NCBI RefSeq assembly: GCF_001648475.1
Contig: NZ_LXSQ01000007.1
Coordinates: 124,001 to 188,000, forward strand
Length of the DNA: 64,000 nt
Direction of reading: 5' to 3'
Origin: Eikenella halliae
Lineage (GTDB): Bacteria > Pseudomonadota > Gammaproteobacteria > Burkholderiales > Neisseriaceae
Shown: one piece after another, positions 40,429-49,425 of the stretch
How the letters are laid out: each line of letters starts with the position of its first letter
Numbering within the stretch: the stretch's first letter is position 1
Position numbers and translations under genes: made by a program
The notes under the pieces: generated by a model
The model's input: only the letters and a program-made list of their open reading frames with translations
What the model was told of the DNA's origin: nothing
Databases searched by the model: none

Positions 40429-41343
40429 TTACAACAGCCACGGGCTGGCCACGACTTTGACCTTGTTGTGGTGCGGGTTGAATTTGCCGTTTTCGTATTT
40501 GTCGGGTTTGACAATCGAATTGGCCAAATCTTCCATAGTGCTGGGCACCAGCAACACAGTCGGGCGGATGTCGAGCGGGCGGCCGCCGTCGCCTTTTTGA
40601 CTAGCCATCGCGTTAAATACCTTGGCAAAGTTGTCCGGGGTCAGCTCCTCGGTGCTCATGCTGGCCATCTGCCAGAAGCCGAAGCCGGCATTGCAGCGGC
40701 CGTCCACGCCGTAGCGGTACTCGTTGCGCATAAACACGCCTTCGTCATCGTCTTTGGTCATCGCACTGAGCTTCATCGGCTTGCGTTGCTGGAAGATCAT
40801 CGGTTTGATGGCGCGGCTGGTATCCAGCAGATACCACGGCGTGCCCTGCGTGCCGCCGGTGGCGGTAAACAGGTTTTTAACCAAGGTTTTGTTGCCGGTG
40901 CCGTCCACTTTTTCAAACACCGGGTGGTCGGTATCAAAAAAGTTTTGGCCGTCGTAACACAGGGTGGTGTTGCCTTTTTTCAACAGGCCGAACACCAATT
41001 CGTCGGCAAACACGGCAGCGGCACGGCCCAGCTCGGTTACCAGCGGCGCATAAATACCGATGTTGTCGTCTTCAATATCGTTGCGGCTGACTTTGATGGA
41101 GCTCTCAAAATGCTTATTGGCAATCGCGTAAGCGTGTGCCTTCATGTCGTTGAACACACGGTCACCCACCCATTCGCGCAATGCCGGCGCCTGTCCGAGC
41201 CAGCCGTAGGTGTTGGAGGCGGTGGAAGACGGCACCACGGTGGCAATTTCCGGGTATTGGCTCTTAGCCATTTGCAGGCCGTCCTGATAGTTCTTTTTAA
41301 AGCCGGTAAACAAGGCTTTAATTAAATCCGGGGTGATAATCAT
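40429..41343 (-). CDS. Major capsid protein, Mu gpT-like
   Basis: 304 residues. MIITPDLIKALFTGFKKNYQDGLQMAKSQYPEIATVVPSSTASNTYGWLG is the Mu gpT signature. Expected to form the head shell; complete. Confidence 0.92.
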   Translation of the reverse strand: MIITPDLIKALFTGFKKNYQDGLQMAKSQYPEIATVVPSSTASNTYGWLGQAPALREWVGDRVFNDMKAHAYAIANKHFESSIKVSRNDIEDDNIGIYAPLVTELGRAAAVFADELVFGLLKKGNTTLCYDGQNFFDTDHPVFEKVDGTGNKTLVKNLFTATGGTQGTPWYLLDTSRAIKPMIFQQRKPMKLSAMTKDDDEGVFMRNEYRYGVDGRCNAGFGFWQMASMSTEELTPDNFAKVFNAMASQKGDGGRPLDIRPTVLLVPSTMEDLANSIVKPDKYENGKFNPHHNKVKVVASPWLL

Positions 41344-41355
41344 CGGGGATTACTC

Positions 41356-41958
41356 CTATTTCTGTTTTGCATAGTCTTCGGCAGTGATGCCCAGCATTTC
41401 TGCCACTCTCGCCTCATCAGCGCTCAAACCTTTTTCCGCGGCAGCAGGCGGGATGCCGCCGGTCTGCGTGGCGCTTAGGGCGGCCAAAGGCTGCGCCGTG
41501 GCTAAAAATTCGGCCAGTGCCTGCGGGTTGGATTTGCCCAAGCCTTCCGCCCATGCTTTTTGCGCCGGTAGCAGTCGGCCGTCGGAGAGGGCGGCGGTAA
41601 TCAGTTGTGCGGTTTTTTCCGCCTCGTGCGCAGCCAGCTGCTGGCTCAGGGCGGCCACTTGTCGTTGCAAGCCTTGCAGTGCCGACAGCGGCACCTGTTG
41701 CGAGGCGGCAGCGGTATTGGGTGCGCCGGTCTCGTCATTGGCCGGCTGGCCTGCCGGTGCGGCAGGGGCGGCGGGCGGGTTCGGCTCGGCCGGTTTGTTT
41801 TCCGGCTTGGCTGCCTCTTTGGCGGCGGCCAAGGCTTCGGCCAGCTTTTTGCCGTCGGTGCTGCTTTGGATTTGCTGCATCGCGGCCAGCTGCTCCGCCT
41901 CGCTGGCGGTTTCAGGCAGCCCGAGCAGCGACAGCATCAGCTTTTGTGCTTCGTTCAT
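41356..41958 (-). CDS. Nested scaffold protein from internal start
   Basis: 200 residues, same frame as the protease gene. The internal ATG at 41958 has a Shine-Dalgarno-like AAGGA 9 bases upstream. The product would be the helical scaffold (QQVPLSALQGLQRQVAALSQQLAAHEAEKTAQ) without the protease. Assignment rests on the Mu precedent and the ribosome site. Confidence 0.55.
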   Translation of the reverse strand: MNEAQKLMLSLLGLPETASEAEQLAAMQQIQSSTDGKKLAEALAAAKEAAKPENKPAEPNPPAAPAAPAGQPANDETGAPNTAAASQQVPLSALQGLQRQVAALSQQLAAHEAEKTAQLITAALSDGRLLPAQKAWAEGLGKSNPQALAEFLATAQPLAALSATQTGGIPPAAAEKGLSADEARVAEMLGITAEDYAKQK

Positions 41959-42486
41959 TGCTTCGTCCTTTTGAGAGGGTTGGAGGGGGTTAAGTAATCG
42001 GGAGGCGGCAGCCAAGGCCACCGGGTCGAGTTGGTCAAGCGCCGGGGTGTTGGTGAGCGCGGGCGGCAACAGGCTAAGGATGTCGCCCGCAGGCGTGTAC
42101 TGGAACACCGGCGAGATATAACGGTATTCGCCGCCGGCAATCCGCTCCTTGGCCGCGGCCGTCCACTGCACCTCGGCATACAACCCTTTGCCGTCTATCC
42201 ATTCAAAACCGGAGAGCCAGCCCGATGCCGGGTTAGGCTGTCCGTTTTGCGCGGTAAACAAGGTTTGGTGTTCGTAGTCCACCATCAGCCGCACCGGCCG
42301 CGCATTGAGCTCGGCCACCAAGGCGGCTGCACGCTGCGGGCTCAAACGCCAAAACGGCGCATCGGCCGGGCGCCCGTCGTTGGAGCGGAACTCGCCGGCG
42401 GGAATCAGCTGGATGCGCTGCGCCGCGCCGTCCACCGGGACGGAACAGGCAGCCAGTAAAAACGGGGGAGGGGTATGTTTGTTCAT
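41356..42486 (-). CDS. Head maturation protease with nested scaffold, Mu gpI/gpZ-like
   Basis: 376 residues. The N-terminal half is the protease (PFWRLSPQRAAALVAELNA, VRLMVDYEHQT, with the conserved D-EH). The C-terminal half is a coiled-coil scaffold. An in-frame ATG at 41958 (MNEAQKLMLSLLG), preceded by AAAAGGACGAAGC, probably starts a separate 200-residue scaffold, as Mu gpZ starts inside gpI. A Pro/Ala linker lies about 240-265. Confidence 0.85.
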   Translation of the reverse strand: MNKHTPPPFLLAACSVPVDGAAQRIQLIPAGEFRSNDGRPADAPFWRLSPQRAAALVAELNARPVRLMVDYEHQTLFTAQNGQPNPASGWLSGFEWIDGKGLYAEVQWTAAAKERIAGGEYRYISPVFQYTPAGDILSLLPPALTNTPALDQLDPVALAAASRLLNPLQPSQKDEAMNEAQKLMLSLLGLPETASEAEQLAAMQQIQSSTDGKKLAEALAAAKEAAKPENKPAEPNPPAAPAAPAGQPANDETGAPNTAAASQQVPLSALQGLQRQVAALSQQLAAHEAEKTAQLITAALSDGRLLPAQKAWAEGLGKSNPQALAEFLATAQPLAALSATQTGGIPPAAAEKGLSADEARVAEMLGITAEDYAKQK

Positions 42487-42698
42487 GGCCGCATTGTGCA
42501 GCCGGAAGCGGGGGAAAAATCTTTGAAGCGCCTCACTTGGTTTTGGCGCAGGTGAAACAGTCGGCGGGGCGGCTGCGGTGTGATGGCTATAAAGAGGCTA
42601 TAAAGCGCGTTTTTTAGCGGGGGTCTGGCGCGGGGATATACCAAACTATACCCAAGCCGTTTAAACGCCGTTTGGCGCGATTTTGGGCGGGGTGTCGT

Positions 42699-43274
42699 TT
42701 AACTGCCTTTCGGTAGGCCGCAGACGGAGGCCAAATAGTCGCTCACCGTCTCCACCAGCTCGTGCTCGTCTTGCGGCGTGAGCTGCATAAACGGGCGTGC
42801 CGGGATGCGGCTGCCGGGGTGCTTCACGCTTTTTACCGGATACGCCCCGGTGGCCCATGCCAGCGCCTTTTTATGGCGCGGGTAAATCATGTGCGCGGCG
42901 GTTTGCCCGCCGAAGTTGTGGATGGCGGCATAGGCCACATTAGTGCCTACCCGCGCGCTATCGTTGTCGCTGGCCTCGGTGATGCTGTTGCGCAGGCGGC
43001 CGGTGTTTTGCAGGATTTTGTGGTTGCGCACATGCTTGTCAAACCGCGCCTGCGATACCTGCCCGCGTTTCGTCAGCGCCCCGGCACGGGAGAGCTGGCT
43101 GCCCAGCTTCAGCCCCGCCCAAGCCGGGCGGCCTTGGCTGTTAAAGTTTTCATCCACCGCCTGATGCAGCCTGCCGGCAATCAGGCGCATCAGGCTACCG
43201 CGCTGCTCCAAGCCCTGCGCTGCGCGGCTGATGTTTTGCTGCAACTCTAACGTCTTGATTTCGATTTCGATCAT
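42699..43274 (-). CDS. Virion morphogenesis protein, Mu gpG-like
   Basis: 191 residues from the ATG at 43274; an ATG 18 bases upstream is possible. MIEIEIKTLELQQNISRAAQGLEQRGSLMRLIAGRLHQAVDENF and IHNFGGQTAAH are typical of the phage virion morphogenesis family. A 212-base gap with no clear gene (42487-42698) follows it, containing only a short palindrome-like GTTTAAACGCCGTTTGGCG. Confidence 0.85.
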   Translation of the reverse strand: MIEIEIKTLELQQNISRAAQGLEQRGSLMRLIAGRLHQAVDENFNSQGRPAWAGLKLGSQLSRAGALTKRGQVSQARFDKHVRNHKILQNTGRLRNSITEASDNDSARVGTNVAYAAIHNFGGQTAAHMIYPRHKKALAWATGAYPVKSVKHPGSRIPARPFMQLTPQDEHELVETVSDYLASVCGLPKGS

Positions 43275-43296
43275 AGCTATACTGTAATTCACAAAT

Positions 43297-43373
43297 AGGC
43301 AGGGGTAGTTTCCAACTGGTAAAGGTTATGGTTTCCCCATATTATGCGGGTTCGAATCCCGACGCCCCTGCCT
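43297..43373 (+). tRNA. tRNA-like element, degenerate
   Basis: A 9-bp perfect outer stem AGGCAGGGG/CCCCTGCCT encloses TA, a D-loop-like AACTGGTA, a stem TATGG/CCATA and a clear T-arm CGGG-TTCGAAT-CCCG. The pieces are in tRNA order and fit in 77 bases. The T-arm strongly resembles tRNA-Gly(UCC). Spacing is off: the D-stem is weak and the anticodon loop (GTTTCCC or TTTCC) could read UUC or UCC with C at 37. No CCA end. It lies on the strand opposite to the phage genes. Likely a decayed tRNA or a tRNA-derived relic; an active gene is less likely. Confidence 0.4.
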
Positions 43374-43376
43374 GTT

Positions 43377-44711
43377 TTACTTCATTCCTGCCGGGGCTTT
43401 CCCCCAAACCAGTGTATGCTGGTTCAATGCTTCTTTCCAATTCGTGATTCTGCCGCCGGTTCGCACAATATTCATCATCTCTTTGCTTTTCTTCTCCGGC
43501 TTATCCACCAACAATACCAATTTGCCCTGCTCGGTCTCATAAATAAACCATAATGTCGGATTTTTGGCATTGGTTTGTACATACACCGAGTCCGGCTTCA
43601 GCAGCAGCTCCGGCACACGCCGGATAATGGCTGCATCCAAAGCCCGACCGCTTGCCGCCTTGCTGTCGCGCAAGGCATGGGTAATGTCCGCATCCCCCAT
43701 ACTGATAACGGCCGACTGAGGCATGATGTTGTGGGCGGCCAGCGCATCCAGCAGCTCGGTGTGCAATACGCCCACGTGCATTATGCGGTTGCTGCCGTGA
43801 CCGCCGGCGGCCAAAAAATCAAAGCGCCGGATAAACTCATCCGACAGCGCCTTAAAAAAGGCCGGCTGTTTCAACGCCTCGCCCACCGCCATACTCGCCA
43901 ACCGCGGCGGTAAATCCACCGCCCGTTGCATCTGCAATTGCCCCAGCTGCGCCAAGTGTCGCTTGCCCACGTTGCCGTCAAAGCCGCGGTCGGCCATAAA
44001 GGAGCGGCCGTCGGCCAAACGGATGGCGCGGGTCGGCTCGGTGTCGCCCGCTTTGTTCACCACGCGGTACACCTCTTCCAGCCGCCCCTCGCTGTCGGCC
44101 ACTTCCAGCCCGCGCCGGGTCAAATCGGCTGCGCTGTAGGCGGTTACCGTGCAACGGCAGTTAAAGCCGTTGGGCGGGTAAAAGGTATCCCAAAATGGGT
44201 CGTCGATGTGGTACACCTGCCCGTGCAGCTCGCGGTGCAGCGGGCGGGTGCGGTTGTCCATAACGGCGGTGTATTGCAGATAAGGCATAGCGGCACGGTT
44301 GTCTTGCAATTCCTGCCAACGTCCGGCCATATACGCATTTTGCATATTGGTGCGGTAAATCACCTCCAAGCGCTGCGGCGTGATGCCTTTGCCCAGCAGC
44401 TCGCCGGTGGCGGCGTCCACCATATCGCCGGCCTGATCCAGATGCAGCCCCTTGGCCGTCAGCTGCCGCTCCACCGCATCCCTAAATTTGGCAAACGGCG
44501 TGCCCTTGGCCGCCGATTCGCCCAGCGCGCGGTGGATGTCGGCCACCACATCCTGCCGGTAGATGCCGGCGATGGTCTGCGCCTTGGCCGCTGCTTGTTG
44601 CATCCGCTGCGGCCAATCGGTCGGCACCGTGTAGCCCAAAGTCTCAAAATAACGGATGGCACGCTCCGGCGGCAGGCCGAAGGCATAGGCCAAATCCACT
44701 TGATTAGCGCC
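43377..44711 (-). CDS. Head morphogenesis/minor head protein, Mu gpF-like
   Basis: 444 residues from a GTG at 44711 (VGANQVDLAYAFGLPPERAIRYF), which overlaps the portal stop by 8 bases; the longer frame upstream runs over the portal gene and is rejected. VIYRTNMQNAYMAGRWQEL and FNCRCTVTAYSAADL are the phage Mu F-like head morphogenesis signature. Confidence 0.88.
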   Translation of the reverse strand, partial: GANQVDLAYAFGLPPERAIRYFETLGYTVPTDWPQRMQQAAAKAQTIAGIYRQDVVADIHRALGESAAKGTPFAKFRDAVERQLTAKGLHLDQAGDMVDAATGELLGKGITPQRLEVIYRTNMQNAYMAGRWQELQDNRAAMPYLQYTAVMDNRTRPLHRELHGQVYHIDDPFWDTFYPPNGFNCRCTVTAYSAADLTRRGLEVADSEGRLEEVYRVVNKAGDTEPTRAIRLADGRSFMADRGFDGNVGKRHLAQLGQLQMQRAVDLPPRLASMAVGEALKQPAFFKALSDEFIRRFDFLAAGGHGSNRIMHVGVLHTELLDALAAHNIMPQSAVISMGDADITHALRDSKAASGRALDAAIIRRVPELLLKPDSVYVQTNAKNPTLWFIYETEQGKLVLLVDKPEKKSKEMMNIVRTGGRITNWKEALNQHTLVWGKAPAGMK

Positions 44712-46293
44712 CACCGATCTGCCCCCACAAGTCCGCCACAAACAGCACGCGCCCCAGCGCCTCTTGCAGCTGTGCGGTGTCCAATTGCGGGTAGGCCGCC
44801 AGCAGGCGATCGGCCGCCTCTTCATAGCTGCCGCCTTCGGCGATGGCTTGGCCGAGTTGCTTAATCAGCGGTTCGAGCAGTGCGGGCAGATCAGTATTTT
44901 TCAGGTAGCCTGCAATACCGTCATCCAACGCCAGCTGGTCGGGATAGATGATTTCGCCCTGCCGCGACAAGGCTACCTGCCGGTAGCGGCTGGCCTGCGC
45001 CTGCCGTAGTTCCGGCTGGGCGCCACGCATAGCCAGCATGTCTTGGTCGTCTGCCGCCTGCGGGATGGCCAGCTTTTCGTGCGCCCATTCCAGCGGAATT
45101 TTCATGCCGAGCTGCACCAATTCGGGCAGCGCCTCGGCATACAGCTTCATGTCTTCCGGCTGGCGGGTGTCAAACTCAAAATAGGGGATATTGTTGGGGT
45201 CGGCGATGCCCTTATTGAGATACAGCAGCGGCGCAATCAGCTGCCGGGTCAGCGTGGCCGCCAGCTGCTTGGCGTCAGACGCCAGCAAGTCGTGCCGCAC
45301 CTCGTTGTGGATTTGCCCCAGCGCGTTGGTGCTGGTTTTGCCGTCTGCCTGCGTGGTCAGCGTGCCGCCCAAGATGATTTTGGATTGGGTGCGCTCGCAC
45401 CAGTCCACCATGCTCATAAAGGTGTCGCCGCTGCCGCTGGCCGCGTCCAACAGTTCCAGCATCATGGTTTCCGGGATGATGCCGGCCGCATTGTGGCCGA
45501 TGCCCACCAGCGCGTTGAGCAGGGTGGTTTTTTCCTTATCCGATGCGCCAGCCGGGTATTTGCCCAGCCGCACCGGCAGGCCGTAAATTTCCAAAAATTC
45601 CGCTAGGTCGCGTACCGAATAATTTTTAAACAGATACGGCCACGCTAATGACCGCATCAGCCCGCCGCGCGCCAAAAAGCCGCTGCGCGCTTGGTGTCGG
45701 TGCACAATCCAGCCCAGCGGCCACAATTCCTGCGGCTCCTGCCCATTGGTGCCCAATAATTTAAGTTGGTTGTTTTTTAATGTAAACCAACCCTGCGGGC
45801 GGTGGGTAAACTTGGCCGGCAGCCATAAGCCGTCCACCTGCTGCCAGCTGATTTCCACCGCGGCAAAGCCGTGTCCGAGCGCATCCAGCAGGTCAAACAG
45901 CAGCGCCTCAAAGTCCGGCAGGCCGTAGAGCCAGCCCGCCACCTCTTCCGCCAGCTGCCGCCCGGCCTCATCGGCATTTTTCGGAGCGGATACCCGCCAA
46001 TCCAAGCCGGTTAAAGCGCGTTTGCGCTTGCTCATCTCGGCAAAGATGTGGCCGTCTTTTTCCTCCATATCGGCAAACAATTCCGACTGCGCCGTGATGT
46101 CGCCGTCTTCCGCCCCTTCTAAAATCTGGTGCAGTTTCTGCGGCGTCAACCCCTTGCTCGGATGCTCGCCGATGGTGCCGCGGGCTTTGGCCAGCTGCGC
46201 GGTCTGCTCGCCTTTGCGCGGCGCTTTCGGCGCAGGCTCGGTATTGCCTGTAATAGCGGATAAAACGGCGGTAAAACGGGATTTGATAGACAT
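44704..46293 (-). CDS. Portal protein, Mu gp29 (DUF935)
   Basis: 529 residues from the ATG at 46293 (MSIKSRFTAVLSAITG); a longer frame to 46389 overlaps the terminase end and includes non-typical residues. LDWRVSAPKNADEAG, AAVEISWQQVDGLWLPAKFTHRPQGWF and LAEFLEIYGLPVRLGKYPAGASDKEK mark DUF935. It forms the DNA entry ring. A Neisseria AG-DUS (AGGCCGTCTGAA, 46341-46352) lies just upstream. Confidence 0.92.
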   Translation of the reverse strand: MSIKSRFTAVLSAITGNTEPAPKAPRKGEQTAQLAKARGTIGEHPSKGLTPQKLHQILEGAEDGDITAQSELFADMEEKDGHIFAEMSKRKRALTGLDWRVSAPKNADEAGRQLAEEVAGWLYGLPDFEALLFDLLDALGHGFAAVEISWQQVDGLWLPAKFTHRPQGWFTLKNNQLKLLGTNGQEPQELWPLGWIVHRHQARSGFLARGGLMRSLAWPYLFKNYSVRDLAEFLEIYGLPVRLGKYPAGASDKEKTTLLNALVGIGHNAAGIIPETMMLELLDAASGSGDTFMSMVDWCERTQSKIILGGTLTTQADGKTSTNALGQIHNEVRHDLLASDAKQLAATLTRQLIAPLLYLNKGIADPNNIPYFEFDTRQPEDMKLYAEALPELVQLGMKIPLEWAHEKLAIPQAADDQDMLAMRGAQPELRQAQASRYRQVALSRQGEIIYPDQLALDDGIAGYLKNTDLPALLEPLIKQLGQAIAEGGSYEEAADRLLAAYPQLDTAQLQEALGRVLFVADLWGQIGGR

Positions 46294-46378
46294 AATTAAG
46301 CGGCAAGATGCAGTTAATCTTGCCGCTATTGTCAGATGTAAGGCCGTCTGAAACCGTTTGAGCCGCCTCAGCGGGTTG

Positions 46379-48046
46379 TTACCAAGCACCGCTGCCGAAA
46401 GTCAGCACCCCGTTGCTGTCGTTGTGGCGCGGCACGGCGGTGTAGTCAATCGCGCCGCTGCCGCTGGTGGCCGCCATCCACAGCATATGCAGCCCGTCTG
46501 GGCCGTCGTCGTGGTCGGCGTCGGGAAATTCCCGCAACTGCTCAATCAATACACGCTGTTCCGGTAACAGTTTGATAAATCCGTTGGCAAAATGCGGTTG
46601 GATACTTTCAATCCTCATCACTTTTTCTGCGCTCGGTTTGACTCCACGTGCCGGAACATGCGCCCCCTGTTTTGCCGCCTCTTTAATCAGCTCGTCTTTG
46701 AAAAACTCTTGAAACTGTACGGTCTCGATGACCCACAGCAGGCAGCCGTATTGCTTTTGCAGTCTGATGACGTCCTGAATAATCAGGCTCGGCACACGTT
46801 TCTTGATGGATGCCTCCACAACAAACAGCGTGCCGGTAGCGCGTTGGTAGCCGCCGACAAGAATGGCGGACGGATCAGTGCCTTTACCCTGTTTGCCCAG
46901 TGAAGGATCAACCGCACCAAAATACACGACATCATGCGGCAGAGTGCGGTAATAACAGTTGTCCAAATAATCAGCAAAAATCGCATTTTCGGGATTGCCC
47001 GGCTGATTTTGATATTCACAGTTAAAAACATGGATACCGTCGCGGGCGCGGATTTTCATCAGGGCGAGCAGCGGTCGTTTGCTCCAGCTCACTTCACTGC
47101 CTTCCAGCATTGCTGATTCGTTTGCTTCATAAAACGCCTGAGCTGCCTTTTCGTTGGCGCGGTTTTCTTTCGACGTATTGCGGTAGATGTTTTCCCATTC
47201 AGCCCACAAGTCCATATTGACAGGCCACTTCATGATGGCGGAAAAGCGCACACTGCGCCAAAACGGGTTTTTCAACACACGCGCCAATACGCTGTCCAAA
47301 CACAAAATCGTACCGACATATAAAATGTCGCACTTCGCGCCCGCGCCGCCCAAAGGATTGATAACGCTGCCTATCCACTTAGTCAGTTTGTCGCGCAGGC
47401 GGATGTTTTCGGTGTGTTTTTCATTTTCCAAGTCGTCGAGATAGACCGCATCGGGGCGCACCTCGCCTTTTTTCGCGCCGCGGATGCCCTGTCCTGCGCC
47501 ATAGGCTTTGAATTGGTTGTTTTGGCGGGTTCGGATTTCACCGATACGCCATACCTGCCCCTGCCCGCAGACTTCGGGAAAGTCCAACTGCAACGCGGGA
47601 TTGTCGGTCAGTTCGGTTTTGATGGCTTCGACGATGGCGTCGGCTTGGTCTTCGGTGTCGGACACGATGACGGTATTGTGTTTGGCATTGCGCACTTCGC
47701 GCCAAAGGGAAAACGCCTGTACGGTCAACGATGTTTTCGCTTCGCCGCGCGATGCCGCGCAACCCTGCAAGACCGACTCCGGTTCTTTTTCGATTTCGGG
47801 CAGTTCTGTGTATGCCCATGTATGGAAAACAGATTCGCTGTCGTCGGGGAAATAATGCGGCAGATAAGTCTTGCAGAAAAAACGGAATGCTTCGGGCGTA
47901 CACTGCATCACTTTGGCGCGACGCTCGGCAATATCCGCAGGTGCGGCAGACAATCCGATATCTGCCGCACTGATGCGCCGGTTGATGTCTGCCCGTATGG
48001 CGGACATTCTGGCGCGCAGTTCGGATTGGCTTAATTTTCCCTGCAT
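46379..48046 (-). CDS. Terminase large subunit, Mu gp28-like
   Basis: 555 residues. The ATPase half has QGCAASRGEAKTSLTVQAFS (Walker A-like SRGEAKTS) and DAVYLDDLENEKHTENI (Walker B). The nuclease half has VYFGAVDPSLGKQGKGTDPSAILVGG (first Asp). It packages phage DNA; complete. Confidence 0.9.
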   Translation of the reverse strand: MQGKLSQSELRARMSAIRADINRRISAADIGLSAAPADIAERRAKVMQCTPEAFRFFCKTYLPHYFPDDSESVFHTWAYTELPEIEKEPESVLQGCAASRGEAKTSLTVQAFSLWREVRNAKHNTVIVSDTEDQADAIVEAIKTELTDNPALQLDFPEVCGQGQVWRIGEIRTRQNNQFKAYGAGQGIRGAKKGEVRPDAVYLDDLENEKHTENIRLRDKLTKWIGSVINPLGGAGAKCDILYVGTILCLDSVLARVLKNPFWRSVRFSAIMKWPVNMDLWAEWENIYRNTSKENRANEKAAQAFYEANESAMLEGSEVSWSKRPLLALMKIRARDGIHVFNCEYQNQPGNPENAIFADYLDNCYYRTLPHDVVYFGAVDPSLGKQGKGTDPSAILVGGYQRATGTLFVVEASIKKRVPSLIIQDVIRLQKQYGCLLWVIETVQFQEFFKDELIKEAAKQGAHVPARGVKPSAEKVMRIESIQPHFANGFIKLLPEQRVLIEQLREFPDADHDDGPDGLHMLWMAATSGSGAIDYTAVPRHNDSNGVLTFGSGAW

Positions 48047-48048
48047 GA

Positions 48049-48552
48049 TTAAAACTCTTTCTCAATGACAGTTTGAAAGCCTTGTAGTACCTCATCAAAC
48101 GCAGCCAACATATCGGGATGCCGGTCTGCAATATAGGCAAACAGTTTTTCGATGACTTTAATGGCAACCGCAGATTCCTGTATTTCGGGCAATACCCGCT
48201 TGTTTGCGGCCACGGTCTTGGTAAACGCGTCGGACAAGCTCGCCAGCAGCTTTGCCCGCTCCGATGGGGGCAATTCCTCGACCGACGTATCCTGCAACAT
48301 CGTCATCGTCGATTGGTACTGCACCAAAAAACCCGCCAGCAGCGAGCGGGACAAGTCTTCGATACCGCCACCGGCCAAAGTATAGGCGGCGCGCACTTTG
48401 TCCCAATCGTCGCCTTGCTCCTTGGCGGCACGCTTCCAGTTACGGGCGGTAGCCGTCGGGATTTCGCACATCATTGCAGCGATTTCGAGCGTATGCCCGT
48501 CGCTGACGTACAGCCTGCGCAGCTTGTCGCGGGTTTCTTTCGGGTGGGCCAT
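48049..48552 (-). CDS. Small terminase-like protein, Mu gp27 (DUF1804)
   Basis: 167 residues: MAHPKETRDKLRRLYVSDGHTLEIAAMMCEIPTATARNWKRAAKEQGDDWDK has the HTH and DUF1804 pattern. Likely the DNA-recognition subunit of packaging. Stop and the terminase ATG are 2 bases apart. Confidence 0.87.
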   Translation of the reverse strand: MAHPKETRDKLRRLYVSDGHTLEIAAMMCEIPTATARNWKRAAKEQGDDWDKVRAAYTLAGGGIEDLSRSLLAGFLVQYQSTMTMLQDTSVEELPPSERAKLLASLSDAFTKTVAANKRVLPEIQESAVAIKVIEKLFAYIADRHPDMLAAFDEVLQGFQTVIEKEF

Positions 48553-48564
48553 TTCTCAAATCCT

Positions 48565-48798
48565 TCAAAAGCCGAATTTAGCGCGGATAAAGGCAATGCC
48601 GGTGGCCACCACGCCGCCGCTCACCGCGCCGGATACCGCACCGGCCAAACCGCCGTTGGTACGGGCAATACGCTGGCAATCGGCCTGTATTTCGGCCAGC
48701 CGTTTATCCATCGCTTCCTGTTTGGCAATGGTTACATCCTGCTTTGCGCTGATTTCGCGCAGCATTTTCACAACCGGGTCTTGGTAAGGGTTACTCAT
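48565..48798 (-). CDS. Small protein with coiled coil and glycine-rich membrane segment (Mu gp26 position)
   Basis: 77 residues: MSNPYQDPVVKMLREISAKQDVTIAKQEAMDKRLAEIQ is coiled-coil, then GGLAGAVSGAVSGGVVATGIAF is a Gly/Ala hydrophobic segment. It overlaps the previous stop by 4 bases. Function not known; position matches Mu gp26. Confidence 0.6.
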   Translation of the reverse strand: MSNPYQDPVVKMLREISAKQDVTIAKQEAMDKRLAEIQADCQRIARTNGGLAGAVSGAVSGGVVATGIAFIRAKFGF

Positions 48799-49079
48799 TT
48801 TTTGTCGGCCTTTTCGTTTAACTTGTCGCTAACCTCTTTGAGGTCGCTCTTGATTTCCCGTAACAACTCCAGCACTTCGCCCTTGTATTCTCGGGCTTCG
48901 GCTTTGCTTTGGTAGGATTTTTCGACTTCGTGCAGGCGTTCGCGCAGAGCGTGATTCTCGGCTTGCACGGAATCAAACTTGCCGTCCACCTTGCCGATGT
49001 AGCGCCACAGCACCGTCATCACGATGCCGACGGCACCCTGAAACACATAATCGATGGTTAAAAATTCAGCGGCCATCAT
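48795..49079 (-). CDS. DUF2730-like membrane/coiled-coil protein (Mu gp25 position)
   Basis: 94 residues from the ATG at 49079; upstream ATGs lie inside the previous gene. One N-terminal membrane helix (TIDYVFQGAVGIVMTVLWRYIG) then a coiled coil to the end (VEKSYQSKAEAREYKGEVLELLREIKSDLKE). This fits the DUF2730 group of Mu-like phages. Role unknown. Confidence 0.65.
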   Translation of the reverse strand: MMAAEFLTIDYVFQGAVGIVMTVLWRYIGKVDGKFDSVQAENHALRERLHEVEKSYQSKAEAREYKGEVLELLREIKSDLKEVSDKLNEKADKK

Positions 49080-49425
49080 CGTCTCCATCAAACACCACAC
49101 AGCAATCGATGCCCTCATCGGTGCGGCTGCTCACATGCAGGCACGGTCGCTTGTCCTGCACATCAAACTCCACGTCGCCGCATTCGGCTAGGGCGGCCTT
49201 GACGGCTTGATATTGCTCTTTAAACGGGATGCGGCATGGCAGCACGGTAAACACCACGCCGAAATTCAGAGTCATGCCCATACGGTAGTCCCATCCGCCT
49301 ACCGACAATTTGCGCTCCACTGCCAGTACAAACGGCTCCTGCTCGCGGGCACGGGCAAGCCGCATCTCCATGCCGGCATGACATACCGACAAGCGGCGCT
49401 GTACCAGTTCGCGGTATTTACTCAC
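49066..49425 (-). CDS. Hypothetical phage protein, GTG start
   Basis: 119 residues from a GTG at 49425 (VSKYRELVQRRLSVCHAGMEMRLARAREQEPFV). The longer frame to 49515 overlaps Rz1 and is rejected. MTLNFGVVFTVLPCRIPFKEQYQAVKAALAECGDVEF is alpha/beta-like. Not recognised. It overlaps both neighbours, as usual in this operon. Confidence 0.6.
   Translation of the reverse strand: MSKYRELVQRRLSVCHAGMEMRLARAREQEPFVLAVERKLSVGGWDYRMGMTLNFGVVFTVLPCRIPFKEQYQAVKAALAECGDVEFDVQDKRPCLHVSSRTDEGIDCCVVFDGDDDGR

Noticed and set aside
43297..43373. Suppressor tRNA that would read the two amber codons
   Set aside because: The tRNA-like element has no CUA in any plausible anticodon position, and the two TAG codons are more simply explained by mutation.
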